Of a stretch of 64,000 nucleotides of DNA, positions 36,062 through 49,836 are shown piece after piece. Numbering within the stretch: position 1 is the stretch's first letter; every line of letters begins with the position of its first letter. The stretch is taken from NCBI GenBank assembly GCA_963693085.1, contig OY856413.1, forward strand, positions 106,757,501 through 106,821,500, written 5' to 3'. Source of the DNA: Alisma plantago-aquatica (taxonomy: Eukaryota; Streptophyta; Magnoliopsida; Alismatales; Alismataceae). The position numbers were made by a program, and so were the translations under genes. The notes beneath the pieces are model-generated. The model made no database searches. It saw only the letters and a program-made list of their open reading frames with translations, and was not told the origin of the DNA.

Positions 36062-37602
36062 CATTCTTCATATATGACACATTTAAAATATTTATAACTA
36101 TAAATGTTAGCGGCAAGGATATGATATATTGCCAAAACCATAAAATAATATGAAAGAAATATAAGATACTATAATTGCACTATGCAAAATATTTTTCACT
36201 CTAACCACCATTATCAATGTGATTTATAAAATAAAAATATACGAACCATGTGAAAAAGTAATCACACCTACCATGTGACAAAGAATGTGATTTATCTAAT
36301 ATATTTTTATTATTCATATTAAAATAATATGATGTAAAAAATAATAATTAACCATGATCGTGTGCGAAGAATACATTAAAAGTTAATCTTGTACATTGTG
36401 TTAAACAATGGTGAATAAAAATTTATATTTATAAATACATGAATATAGATATTGTTATAGTACTTTGTATATACAAATTAAAATAAAAATATTACCATAT
36501 TATTTTAACCATAATATTATTATTAAATTATAATTATACCACATTAAGATATTTGTTAAGGGAGCAACGTACGCACAAATGACCACTTGTGAAGGTTATT
36601 ACGGTCAAAAAATATTATAGTAATTTGTGGATATGATTCTTTTTGTCTATATTGTCCTTATTTATTATATATTACACAATAAAAAATTCCAAACTTTTTT
36701 GTGATCTCTATAGTTACACTTACAACAAACCAATCACATGAAAGTGAGTGTAAGTTAAGTTCCAGAAATTGAATTACAGTATCTTAGAAAATGAGTTTCA
36801 TATAACTTTTGACTTGCACCAAATCAATAGGAGCCTTAGAGAAAATGAAGTATAACTCTCCACTAATGCCGAACTGGACAACAACATGAAAGTGTCATGT
36901 GTTTATTTGTGATGACAAGGGGTGTAAAAGAAATGATTCTAGGATGGACAACAACCGAGTTGATGTAAAATAGCACAACACGGAACTGATCAAGAGTCAT
37001 TTTTTTAAAAGATGGTATACTCACAACTAGGCCTCAAACGTGGGACCCGAAACAAAACTAAGGTTATATTATTTCTTAAGTACTCATGATTTGTAATGAT
37101 TTATACATTGTTAAAACTTAAATTGTCTAATATTTTTCAGACCATATTTGACCCCGATTTTAAAAATCACCGCTACAACTAACCCGTTTTCGATGCAGAC
37201 ATCATTATCCAACCGGAGACTGACCTGGATCGACAAATGAAACCTGAACTACATTATTCCGGATATGACGAGATCTGGTTCATGGAATCAGACATAATAT
37301 TACAAACCTAGTGATGTATGCTACTGCTCACGCAAAAAATATAGAAAGAAAGAAAAACTAAACTAACACATCTTGTTCATCTTATTTATGTATATATCTA
37401 TCTTTTTTACCTTGAAAATGGTACAACTCAAGGTCGGAGGTACCATTATGTAAAAGTGGGCCTGCGGCCAAGGGCCTTTCTGGCATGGTGCCCTCAATCC
37501 TAAATACTATTGGGTGCTATGTTAGACGGTGCCCTCAACCCAACCATGAATTTACAACACAATTTCTTCAAAATTTGAAATTTGGTCACTCTACCATGTT
37601 AT

Positions 37603-37604
37603 AA

Positions 37605-37645
<41 letters not shown>

Positions 37646-37647
37646 TT

Positions 37648-37680
<33 letters not shown>

Positions 37681-37790
37681 GCTGTTGCTGCTGTTCTTAT
37701 TATTGTTGTTATTATTATTGTTGTTGTTGTTGTTATTACTCTTATTATTTTGTTGTTATAATTCATACTATTATCATTATTATTGTTATG
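37603..37790. repeat. Compound trinucleotide microsatellite
   Basis: About 13 ACT units, then ATT, then about 10 GTT units, then mixed GTT/GCT/ATT. The poly-Leu ORF at 37649-37867 is an artefact of this repeat. Confidence 0.95.
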
Positions 37791-38086
37791 CTTTTATTTT
37801 TCCTACCCTCCACTTCTGGGGGAAAATATATTGTGAAGTGTGTCTGATAACATTTTCAAGATTTTAAATTCCGTACCTTACCATCTCTTTCCTTAATTTT
37901 AAACAATTGCAAGTATAGCTGATCTTTTACATGTTAAGAAATCTTATTCATTCATCCATTAACAAAATCTATTTTTCATTTTTTCTTTTGTGTTTTAAAG
38001 ACCAACATAAATTGTAAGCACCACATTCTCCACATACAAAAAAATGGATTAGGTCAACTACATAATTTTTGGAATATGAAAGCCCA

Positions 38087-38116
38087 ACACACACACACGT
38101 GTGTGTGTGTGTGTGT
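38087..38116. repeat. Palindromic AC/GT microsatellite
   Basis: An AC run passes directly into a GT run (ACACACACGTGTGTGT), which can fold back or form Z-DNA. Confidence 0.9.
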
Positions 38117-39680
38117 AGAATTAAAACCTATCACCTAACTATGTTCACAATATAAAATTGGTCAATATTCTAACAATTTCTAGGTAGAAGGACTACTTCC
38201 CTTAGTTTATGAGTCTAAGGTCTTCTCAAACAAAGTCTAGTGCGGAACTTGACTCCATCAAGGAGAAGTCATCATGATATGCTAAGGAGTGGTTAGGGGT
38301 CAGTGAGTTCTAGGTACACAGGGTGAGTTATAAAATCCATATCAATGCACTAAACTCCAAACTAAGGTATGTGATGACTTCAGTAGACAAAATATGGCTA
38401 TTGATATGAATCGCAAACCATGTCCACCCAAAGAAGGAGGTCATGTAAATGCCCAAGGAATCAAAGTATAGATCAAGGCCATGATTGTAATCAAGTGCCT
38501 TGATCACCTCAAAGATAAATTTTCCTCATAAGTTTGCCATGAGGAAGGCTGAGTATTGGAGAATTTATCTAGCTCTCCCACTAATTCATTCAAAGATAAA
38601 TACATTTTGTTTGTGATTCGTAGGAAGATGAACTGAGTATAATCTAAGACAAGTCTCCCTATCTGGGAATCTCTACTTTTAGAGAGGCATACACACTATA
38701 TTGATAAATTAGAAAGGTTAGTACATTCGTATAAGGATTGAATTACAATGTATGAAGACAACTAACTTCTCTCATTCCACCTATATTTCAAAATTAGTAA
38801 ATAAAGCCTTAGTTACTATAGCTTACCTTGGAAATCAAATCAATAACTCCTCAAAAACATTTTCTGGACAGGGGAAGGACTAGAAGAGAAAGTGATCAAG
38901 GTTATGACCATAATAAGATACAGAGTAATATACATCGAGATCATCATGCTAGTGAGTGTGAAAGGCATACACTTATTCTACCAAAGTCATGAGCTAGGTC
39001 ATAACGAGACTAATTACATTCATCGACCTACAAGACTACCCACTTAAAAGTAGAGTAGCACATATGGTGGAAAAATACTATTTTGGGAGACAGTGTGAGT
39101 GAAGAGATGATAAAATATAAGCTATTATTTACAAATATCATGGTTCAATAAGTTTTAAGGAAAAAAGTCCCTCTAAAAACTCAAAGTTATTGGAAAATAC
39201 AAAAATGGAATTATTTTTCTATTCAATTATTGTTTTAATTTCAGTTTCAAAGGTTATGCTTACACCTAAAATATATTTATGAATCCATCCAATTATATGT
39301 AAACACAAATTCTATCTGATTCACACATTGGTAGAAAATTATAGTAAGCTCAAATATACTCATGAAACCCAACTCAATACTCCAAACATTACTTAGCCAT
39401 AACCCTTTACAATGTTGAAATATAGACCCCAAAAGGCATTTAAGGTTTCTCTTTCTCAAAACCCATTAGACACTCAAAGGACGCCACATTGACAATGTAA
39501 ACTAACTACCCATATACATGTGTCGTATGCTATAAAACCCCTAAATATCCTATCTATAGGGATCATATTAATGATTATGTGTGTTTTTTTCTTTGAAATC
39601 ACCATCTATATCTTTTTGGAGTTTTCTAAACATTCTAAGAATGCCCATGTCTTGCTTTTCATCAGTTTGTTTCTCCCATA

Positions 39681-40901
39681 CTACCTTATGTGATAACTTA
39701 TTGCAAGGACATTCCATCGAATCTCATTGTGTTGTTGTCCTCCATCAACCACCTCACTTAAATCCCTAGTAGGAGTGTACCCCCACACATTTTGATGACC
39801 AATTCTACTCAACAAGTAGGAGGAGACCTTACATTTAAAGAAAAGGTTAATGTGAGACTCCTCTATCTCCCTATAAAGGGAAGAGAAGGGCTCCATTCTC
39901 AACTCCAATCTTAATCAAATTGCAGTTAGCGGGAAGATTCACAAGAATGTCTCTATAAATCATCATGCTCCTTTGGGGTTGTGCCCTTTCCCCAAAATAA
40001 GAGTAACCTGAGGACTATATTCACCATATGAAGTAGCCCAAGGTTTTTAATGTGGGGACTCAAGATGGCCCAATTCCCATCAACATCGTGAACATACTAA
40101 GTTCTCAGTTCATCCCACCTCACATTCATTTGTTTCCAAACACTAGATGTATATTGTTTGTACTAGACCCCTCATATCTACACCATATGTTTCTCTCATA
40201 GACAGAGCCCAATTTACGTAATAAATAGTCTAGTCTTTTGAGGCCACACACCCATCAAGATTTTCTTAGTGCCTTTGATCCCCAAATCATCATAGAAAAG
40301 GGTATAGAGGTGTATTCCACATTATTACGTGGTTCAACCAAGTGAAATTCATTGTCACTGTTCTGATCGTCTCCGTAATAGGATTAGGAAGCTCATACAG
40401 GTTTCCTAGAAACTCACCATGCTTCAAGTAAGTAATCTAATCCTAAGTAGTCTAACCACCATGGAGATACAAATCCTGGACCAACCATCCATCTTCATTC
40501 TTATATTGTCAAGGCATGTCTTTTAATACTTAGAGAAACCTTTGCTTCCAAATAAGGGTAAACCAAGGTATCCTGTCGAGAAGTATCCATGCCAAAATCC
40601 CACATATCACTTTTAAGTCTACCTCTTATTTCATCACAAGACTTATGTAGGTATATATCAGACATTATATCATGCATATACATAACACAAAGCTTCCCAA
40701 ATTTCACCACCACTCTTGTGAACTCCAACACTCTTTTATGTGTGCCCCAAAAAACAAAAGGAGAACATCATCAACAAAGATGAGAAGAGACTCAACTGCA
40801 ATGCCATTGAGTTTGAATGATTTGGTCTCATTGTAATATTTATCCTCTTTTATCAGGATGGTTAGGTTCTCAATGAGGTAGTATGATAGTGATGCTAACA
40901 A
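39681..40901 (-). pseudogene. Decayed L1-type LINE reverse transcriptase region
   Basis: Near 40780-40760 the minus strand encodes ESLLIFVDDVLLLFFGA, which matches the catalytic block of plant L1 RT (usually HLLFADDVLLF). Downstream in the same sense, 39908-39681 includes EESHINLFFKCKVSSYL, like the zf-RVT zinc-binding domain that follows RT in LINEs (usually C..C..EE..HLF..C). The distance of about 0.9 kb and the order fit a LINE ORF2. Between them all frames are full of stops, and two of the zinc-finger Cys appear changed to Ser and Tyr. No 3' tail or duplication was found. It could in principle be a chance match, but two ordered motifs make that unlikely. Confidence 0.55.
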
Positions 40902-43900
40902 GTCATATTAAGATAAAAAAATACAAATTTAGCGCATTACTAATGCATCTGCTAGATAAATTATACATTACATCAGATAATGGTTAAATTACTACTTTTT
41001 TCTTTCCACGTATTCCACTTTTTTATTACTTTTCATGCAAAATATGAACAAAACAAAGAAACATAGAAAGATAGAAGGAAATGAGTATGCAACTGTCAAG
41101 CTAGATAAACTATCATTATATAAAATTAAGGTCTATATAAGTGTTATTTTAGAAGGACTCAATGGAATTCTCCTTTTCTTAAAAAAATTTGTAAGTTCCT
41201 TTTACAAAAAAATTGACAAAAAATCATCAAAATAGAATATGTAGGTTTACAATACCGTTATGAGCACTTTTGTGATTTAAATAATAGAGGGAAATAATTT
41301 ATTAGAAAACATGATTGAAATTAAACCACACCATTTGAACAAAGATGTGATGTCTTATGAGAGAACTACATGTCAACTTATGTCAATTGGTAATTTTGGG
41401 TAATATATCCAATAGGTTTGAGTAGGTAACCTGAATTGAGAAAAAAATGAATTTTATTAAAATACGATTTATTCACTAATCTTAATGTCACAATCAACAT
41501 TGATCAATTAAAGGATATGCTATTTTGATTCCTAATAGAACATTCCATTTATATTTGGAATATATGTCTGACAAGCTTGACCTCGCTTATTGCATTGTTC
41601 ATAATGATATAGAGGAGTGATCATTCTGATTGCATATGTGGATCATAGTTACATATTTGAACAATAAGAATCACATTTCATTCCATCATCATAGAAAAGA
41701 GATTAAAGAAAGTAAAACAAAATGCATGTGATGGAGGTAAATAGAATACTAGAGAAGGAAAAATATTTAGAAAATATCAAATAGAAATTTAGGAAAGAAA
41801 TTTATTATCTAGTGAATTTTTTAGATCCTCCTAGTCTCATAATGCTGATTTTCATAGTATTCATCCTTTTCATATATGCATCACAAGTAAAAAAAATCCA
41901 AAAATAAAATATCAGCACTCATGGTATGCTGGCATGTGGGGAAAAAATTCTAAATATATATTTTTAACATTGATTAAATATTGAGTGTTGGATTTTATCC
42001 CACATTAACTTTTAACGATACAATCAGATGATGACCTAGCAAAAATTCATTAAATATCAAAATTTCCAAAGCTACCACACCTTTATGGTCGCTATCATAA
42101 TATTCACATACATATGATTAAAATACATCAAAATACATGCTCATGCCCTATAGTGTATTCCCACACTCATTGTAGTTTTTTTGAAATTGAAGTTTTAGAT
42201 TCATTTTCAAGAGGTTGGTGGTGGATTCTTTAAAAAATAGCCTCACGAATCCATATATCCTAAGGAATATTGATTATATATTAAAGTTTATCACCCATAT
42301 TCATTTTGAAGTTTGGACAATGGTATTATCACAACAAGTAAATGGAAGCATCACAACAAGTAAGTCAATCATGACCACATCATCCATCAAGATCATAAAA
42401 GCTCACATATACTTCAACCCGTGAGCCTTTTATATATTAAGATTACATCTTGATATTTAAAATTGTAACTCTGAACATTTAACATATAGGGTTTGGTATT
42501 ATAGTCAAGAACTTATGAGTCCTAGACACCCAGGGTTAGAGTTTGAACCATGCCATCATACAAAACTAGGATTTATCATATTATTAATCTAAAAGCCTAA
42601 TTAAAACACAAAATGTAGTGACAAAAATAAATCTATCCCATGGTTTCGTGTTGCTAAAGTAAAAAAGAGAAACTAATAAAGTTGAGTATAAAACACTTCA
42701 AATTATACAATTACCAAAACCATTATTTCCCCCCAATTTTAATGATTCTTATAGTCTTGTATATGAAAAAAATGTTAAAATAATACTCAAAATAGATATA
42801 TCATATACTAATTGGAAGAACGTAATAGAATAATGAAATATCATCTCACACAATATTAAGTCAAAATATAAGGTTTTGCAAAGTATATAATTTGTTTATA
42901 CTTTTTATAATTACATTATATATATTATTCTTTGGAAAAAAAACCAAGCATAGGTAGGATGTAATCATGGTCCAAGCATGTGACAACATGATTCATGTTA
43001 TATTTCTGACTAATGTTTTTGGAATGCAATATTATGTATGGAATTTTCCTAAGGTATTAGTGCACTTACCAACAAGAAAAATATATTACATATACTTGTA
43101 AGATAGAAATATACTTCTTATTTTAGACAACTGAGGCATCTGGAAAATGATCAAATGACCCCAATGTCGACTCGCCTAGGCGAATTTAACTATATATGCA
43201 AGGAAAATATGATATATCCAACGAGGCAATTGTTAACCCATTGTTCACGATTGGGCCGCATGTCCATCACAAGGATGACTATAAACTCCATGCCTTAAGC
43301 AAGTGAATGAGACAACCATTGTATAGTCTATTTCTTCATAAACACAACAAATGCTTTGAAGGTCAACTAAGCCTGCATAAGTAGGATGAGGTCATCTCTA
43401 GAACATGATGATTCTGCATGACTCTTTGTAAAATTAAAACACCAAAATGATTCACGAAAATAAAATAAGTGAATCAATTAACCATCATCACGATTGTAGG
43501 TACTAAATTTATAAAATATAAGAGTCATTCATTATATTTTCCAATATGGGGTAGGGTTCAAAGGTGCTATGAGTAAGAAATCCAACAACTATATGGGAAC
43601 GATCTTCGTTTAGGCCCACTAAGGAGTGTCTAACCTTCATGGAACTCAAAGGTATTATAAGTAGGAATTAGAGTTGGTATATGGGAAATTTAATCAATCC
43701 TACTCAGTATTTGTCTAATTTTGTATTATCTTAAAAGTATAAATTTAAAAGAGGATTCACTTGATATTCATTAATTGTGAATATAAAATTTTAGATCCAA
43801 TGTTCAAAGATTCTAGTATAAGGATATTAATGACAAGATAATCATTTCAATTCACTAGAGCACTATTCATTATTTCTAAACCAAAACTGAGACTTGGCTT

Positions 43901-46900
43901 GATGACATATTTTCCTAAATGGATACATCACTAGGAATCCAAAATATACAACTAGATTACTATTATTTTTTGATAAAACCTTATTTTCATATTTTTCTAT
44001 GTTTTCTATTTACTTACTACATTTTCCATAATCCAAAATTATGACATAAATGCTTACCTTGGTTAAAATCACAAGACCATCTCCATCTAAGTGGGGGTCC
44101 TGATTGGTCTACATGGAAAACAACCTTCCCACTAGATCTATGTAGCTTCTTTCTTATGTGCACCTAAATTAAGAGACCCTAAAATGAGGTGTAGAATCCT
44201 TGTTGGATCCATGTCAGTGTGAACCCTTGAATGTCTTCATGGATACAAATCTAATCTCACTCACACACTCCTACTGATGCTAAGGAATCTAAAGTACGCC
44301 TCACTAAATGAGGCCTTCTAAAGTCTAAATTATGAGAGGGTCACCTTCATGGGACCCTATCAAGGGTCAACATATGTATTAGGGGATTTGGCCAAGTTCA
44401 AGTCTCCTAATTGATGGTGGAGCTGGATAGAGTCTATAACTATGTATCTTAGGGTACCTCCAGGTATGTAGAAGGGTTAGGGAGGCTCAAACAAGGATCA
44501 TGCGGGTCCCAATAACATAGTTTGACCTTCCCATGATTCAAATAAGACTTGAGGTTGTTAGGAACCTCTTTTGTTGGTATCAAGCTTTGTAGAGAACTAT
44601 GTAGTTGTGAGATGAGATGGTAGTAGGGATTCACAAGGGGTGTAGAAGTTTATAGGACTTCAGTGAAGGTTTAGTGAGTTATTATAGGAGGCAGAGCTTA
44701 GTGTACAAGAATATCTTCCACCATCCAAGAAAAGACAATGGAGAGTGACTAGACTATGGAGGGGAAAACATGACACACACATTTCCTAGGGCTTAGAGCT
44801 GATGTGTCAGAAGGGAAAATCTTTTTGAGATTGAAATTTGAGGGATAAATGTAGTTGATAAGAAAGTAAGTAACCAAGATAGGGTTTTAGGTCCACTTTT
44901 CTTTAAAGACCTCAGAGGACTTTTCGGTCTTAGAGAGAAAGTTCTTTTTTCATCAACATGCGATTTTTTTTGAAGTAGAAAGTCCTTCGAACAAACCCAC
45001 ATTCCATCCTCCATCTATTTATTTGATGGAAAAATAGCCATCAGTTTACAATCATTCCTCTTACCTCTTAAGGTAGCAACTTTAGAGTTCACTACTAGGT
45101 AATGAAAATGAAATCAATGGAATGTTGGGTTACAATGCTTCTTTTGGTACAACCCTTAGAAAGGTTGGGGAGAAAGATGACATGAGGAACAAAGTAGCTC
45201 GACCGTAAGGAAGAGGTACATAGTGACTTGAGCTAAGTGAGAGGTCATGTGCATTTCTTTTTTTTTCTTGTCTAACATTGATCTTTTTTGCCTGTTCTAG
45301 CTAACCTCATACCAGTCTATTAGGCAAGGTCTGTTCGATTGAGCTTCTATTAGTCATCTTAGATGGCAATAAGTTGAACTTTTCTTGATAGATGATAGAT
45401 CTCAAGGGCAAAAGACTCATTTAGGGCTTGACTCAAAAGATGAAGAGGGAACATGCCCTTTAGGCTAGTCCTATGGGTTCATCATTTGCCTATGGTCGAG
45501 CGGTTCGATTGTCCTGTGATGAAGAGGAACGACGATGATGACAATTCCACTAGTCACAAAGCTTAGTCATAGGTTACACCCTGATCTTAATTCCTGAAGG
45601 TGAGATAAGCAATCATCCTTCAACCTTAGCATGGATGTCTTTGAATTTCAATAAGTCCTCCCTTGTGGATCGACCACTCGATTTTCTTAGTGGTCCTTTC
45701 CCATAGAAAGCGCTTTAGCTTTACTTCGGGCCTCCATTCTTGTTCTATCATTTGTGACCCAACCCATAGCCAATTCAAACAGGGAGAAGAAGGATAGGCT
45801 ATTTCCTTGGCTAAAAGTAACATTTAGATTAACTACATCCCCACCTCCCAAAACTCCATTGATTAAACTCAAACAAGAACTATCCCTCAGATCCACTCCC
45901 TTAATGGAATTCAAGGAGGAGAATAGAAATCCAATGGAAGCCTATCTTTATATCTCAACTCACAAAATTAGCTAAACATAGGGTCATATAGTTCAAAATG
46001 ACTTGTAAAAGGAGCCAGTCGATTCCCTCATAGAAAACTAGTTCTATGCCATCTTGACACTCTAACTAGACCATAGTGTACTTATATAATGTCAAACCAC
46101 TTTTAGTGGTTTAGAGAATTTATAGATCAAACTAGACTAATTTCAAGTCATGACTGGACCAAAATAGGGTACAATCATTATCATGGTTTTATTTTGATCG
46201 AGTCTCCAACTGATGCAACTGGACATAATCTACTAGCACACTAAAAGGTCATTGTTGCATGTACGTCAGGCATGTGTCTAGTAGAGATTTAAGTAAGTAT
46301 ATTCCAACAATGAGGTTGAGGGAGGAGGTAGCGTGTACAAAGTTGAGGGAAAACAATCATCAAGGTGTTGGTAAAATAGAAGTCAATGCTTCTCTAATTG
46401 TAAATAAAAGAAATGACATGACATTGTATGAGCGGTTAATGTCAAGGTCATTATAGACTTAGAAACTTGAAGAAATAAATTGGAAGTGAAGTTAATTTAT
46501 GGTAGCAATTCAATCTTGAATAATAAATATTTTGATAATACACTGTTACTCATTTAATATCGATCAAATAATGTATGATATAATTGTCTAGAATAGTTAT
46601 TTTATTGACAAACTTTATTATACTCCTGTGCATACAATAAACTAGTTTAATAATATTATGTGTATGAATGTCTCACAACATTATTAAATGTTTGTATATT
46701 TTGGTATGAATGCCTAGAGAAATATGTCAAACCTTCACTAGGCTGCTAAAACTTGATGTAGAAAATTTTGGGACTATACCAAACTATATACATATCTAAA
46801 GTGATCAAACTAGTTGGTTTTGTTTAATCTAATATAAATTTGTAGTTCTCATGAGTTTTATGTCCACCCATATTTCTAAAAAAATAAGCTGGCATTATAT

Positions 46901-47859
46901 TCTAGATCTTTGGTTTGGATCAAAAAGATCGGTTCCAATATCTTAATAACCATACAAGTGGATCTGGCTTGGTATGATATTGGGTAATTTTGTATTTTAA
47001 ATCATTTTTTTGAAGCTAATAACTTGTTACTGAAGAATATACTTTTGTACTTTCAACCCAAGGCCTCTCTAGAATGGTTCAACTTTAGGAAAAAAGTTCC
47101 AAACCCAAGTTATAACCTATATTTTTAAACTTTAAATTTAGTGTAAGGCCATTTTTGACCTTAAAAATTTAAGTTTGGCCCATAACCCCCAAATTTGACT
47201 CAAATGTTCCTTATTATGTGTATTATATAATGTGCCTCATTTTGGTCCTTTTTTATGGTTTATTTGACCATAGGAAGAATTAGAAATTTTGAAGAATGTA
47301 AGTGCATGCCATTATTTTTCTATAATTTCATTTTTTCCAATACATATATACACCTAAATTAACCTTAAATATCATCTAATATGATATAGACTTATACATG
47401 ATCAACTATAGATCAAAATAAAAAATAGATATATAAATTAAATGCTTTATTACTTCACTTTTAAAATAACAAATTTAGAAGATTTACTATCCTCACAACT
47501 GTTTTTTTGTCTCCATTTTCCTCACAATTTATTCATGGGTTTTTCATATGAATGTCAAAGACTCTTAATACAAAAAATGGTCTTATGATCCCTTGGACTA
47601 AAAATCAATTCAATGATCACATGATGATTTACACACTTTGACACCACTCTATGTGGCCTCAAAAAAGGTTATTGGGTGTCTTGAAAATCATGGGGCACTT
47701 AATGAGTGATTATAGTTATAATTTTTGTACCTATGAAACTGAAGGGAAATCTTACAATTTTTGAAATATATAAAGTTATATATGCCTTCTCATTATCATG
47801 TGTATCAATGTTGTGATATTGAGCTCATATGTATTTCACTAGTCTAGTCTAGTGATCTG
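40902..47859. other. Long AT-rich intergenic stretch, no gene recognised
   Basis: Seven kilobases with only short frames on either strand, none with a motif I recognise. From about 44000 to 46000 the base composition is less AT-rich and may hold decayed transposon sequence (for example 45480-45900), but no family could be assigned. Confidence 0.5.
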
Positions 47860-49250
47860 AGAACTAACACATAGAAGAATCATTGGGGATGCAATCCTTA
47901 TATTTACCTAATCCAACGTGCGGTAATCCCACCCAAAACTGGATAGATGTTATCACACTATATTTGCAAGACTGAATGCTAAGGGACAACTTTCTTAAGA
48001 ATGCATCTAACTAATTCCGATTCAAGTTAAGACTAATATTTAACTTGATATTTGATTGGTTGATTAAACTATTGTGAAGGTTAGATTTTACTATCATGAA
48101 CCGCATTCACATCTCACCTAGCATTAACACACATACGAATGATATATTGGAGATTTTGATTCCAAATGCTCATGGCTTGAGGAAATTACAAGTACATATA
48201 TTACTATAATCTCACTGCCACATTACTTACGAATCATGAATCTAATGCCCCACATATCCCCTTCAAAAATTCTCATTTGAGGGTCAACTAGAAATAACCA
48301 ATATTCTAACTCCAGGTTTCTACATGCAAAACATGTGAATAATCCAAGAGACATGCATTAATCTTTCAAGCATAGCCATACTAGTCCATAAATGAAATGA
48401 TAAACAAAGAAAGAATGCAAAGTATGAGTAACAAGGCTAATATCCCCACTCCAATGAGATAACTAATGACTCATGGTAGAGAAATAATTGCAAGAACTAA
48501 AGAAAGAGGGATGATTTTTCACCATACTTATGGAGATGACAATGGAAGTGCCCCTTGTCAATCAATCTCATTCCTATTGATGAAAATAGAACACGCTGAT
48601 ACCATATGGGTGAGCATCCACTTTTTGCTCCTTTGTTTACTTCCATATAACCATCACACAACATTCTCTAAAGTCCAACATGATTCCTTGCTAATTGGGT
48701 CAAACATACTTGAGTACTTTTGCAAATGAGCCAAAAACATATTGACTTGATAATTTGGCAAATTCTTTCTTTTTGTGTGTCAAGAAATCCACTAGAGTGA
48801 CCAGGTGGATATTCAGGAAGTTTACTAGATGATCACGTTAAGTTCCTGCATCTAGCCTATTTTTTTAGTGAATGAGGTGGTCGATTGGACTTTTACCCTG
48901 CCCCAGAAGAATGGTAAGTCGGTCGACTAGGAAAATGAGTTAATTGGTAAACTTTTGAACTTGTCTCAGAATATTTGTCCGACACGATCAAGTTGCAAAG
49001 TGATCAATTAGTTGACTATAGTTGATATTTTGCTGAGATTAGTGATCCATCTAAATGAGAAGACCAATAGATCATCTCATAGATTTTTGGCCTTCCTAAG
49101 ACTTCCTTAATGCCGGTGAGATGATTGGAAAAATGGATGAGTCAATCGTCGCATTAGACATCTATCTTGTCTTTGAGGCATGATGCAACCGATCGACTAG
49201 TGGGTCTATTTAATTGACTAGATGTCTATACACTAGCCTTAATGAGAGAT
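47860..49250 (-). repeat. Decayed Athila-like LTR
   Basis: Around 47920-48060 the sequence follows the order of 13435-13575 in the Athila LTR: TAAT.CCACCC, then TTATCACA.TATA, then GGACAAC.TT.TTAAGAAT, then a GATTGGTTGATT-type block. The match is patchy, so the copy is old. The right part (48850-49220), which would be U3, has repeated GTCGACTAG / GATCGACTAG / TTGACTA words, a different word from the array in the first Athila LTR. Ends are approximate. Confidence 0.5.
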
Positions 49251-49836
49251 CACCACTCCAAGTAGGTGGAGAATGATGATCCCAATCTATTTCCAACACA
49301 ATTGGGGATGAAATTGGAACTCTTCTCCATTGTTCATGCAATTCCTACAATAAAGCAGGTAAATTCTCATGAGAAATAATAAAAATAGAACACATCAATA
49401 AAATATAATTCAATCAAAAATAGATAAAATACATGAATGTGATAGAAAAGTACTATAAATATGCAACCAAAAAAACATTAATATGCATTCATTAAATAAG
49501 CTATACTCTAAAGTTTCTAATCTAGAATTAATACAAATCAAGAAATAGTCACCAAATAAGCCTAACAACACACATTTGTTCCTTAATTGCAGACGGTCAC
49601 ACCACAAATTTCTGATGAGCATCCACATGACTGTGATAAATACTAATAAAAGCTCTAATTAGGAATGTTTAGAGATAAATGGGCCAAGTTTGCATATGTT
49701 TCACTAACTTTGAAGTCCTTTTATGTAAACCTAAAATCCATGGACATTTTGGTAAATTTACCATACTGTAAAGTTATTAAGGTCACCCAAAAGTTAGAAT
49801 TAATTAATATGATGAGGCTAAAATTTTTATGGAGTT

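Larger units (their letters stand above)
35721..36835. mobile_element. Harbinger/Tourist-like non-autonomous DNA transposon
   Basis: Left end GGTTCCTATTGGTTTGTCG; right end, reverse-complemented, GGCTCCTATTGATTTGGTG: 14 of the first 16 positions match. Flanked by the 3-bp duplication TTA (35718-35720 and 36836-36838), the hallmark of PIF/Harbinger elements. The 1.1-kb interior is AT-rich and has no transposase frame. Subterminal sequences at the two sides are also loosely complementary. A SINE is inserted in it at 35931-36042. Confidence 0.75.
36839..39680. other. Intergenic with microsatellites
   Basis: No gene recognised. Contains the trinucleotide array at 37603-37790 and the AC/GT palindrome at 38087-38116. 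The part right of 38150 may belong to the LINE relic that follows, but I see no motif in it. Confidence 0.5.

Noticed and set aside
37649..37867. Poly-leucine ORF
   Set aside because: Translation of a GTT/CTG-type microsatellite.
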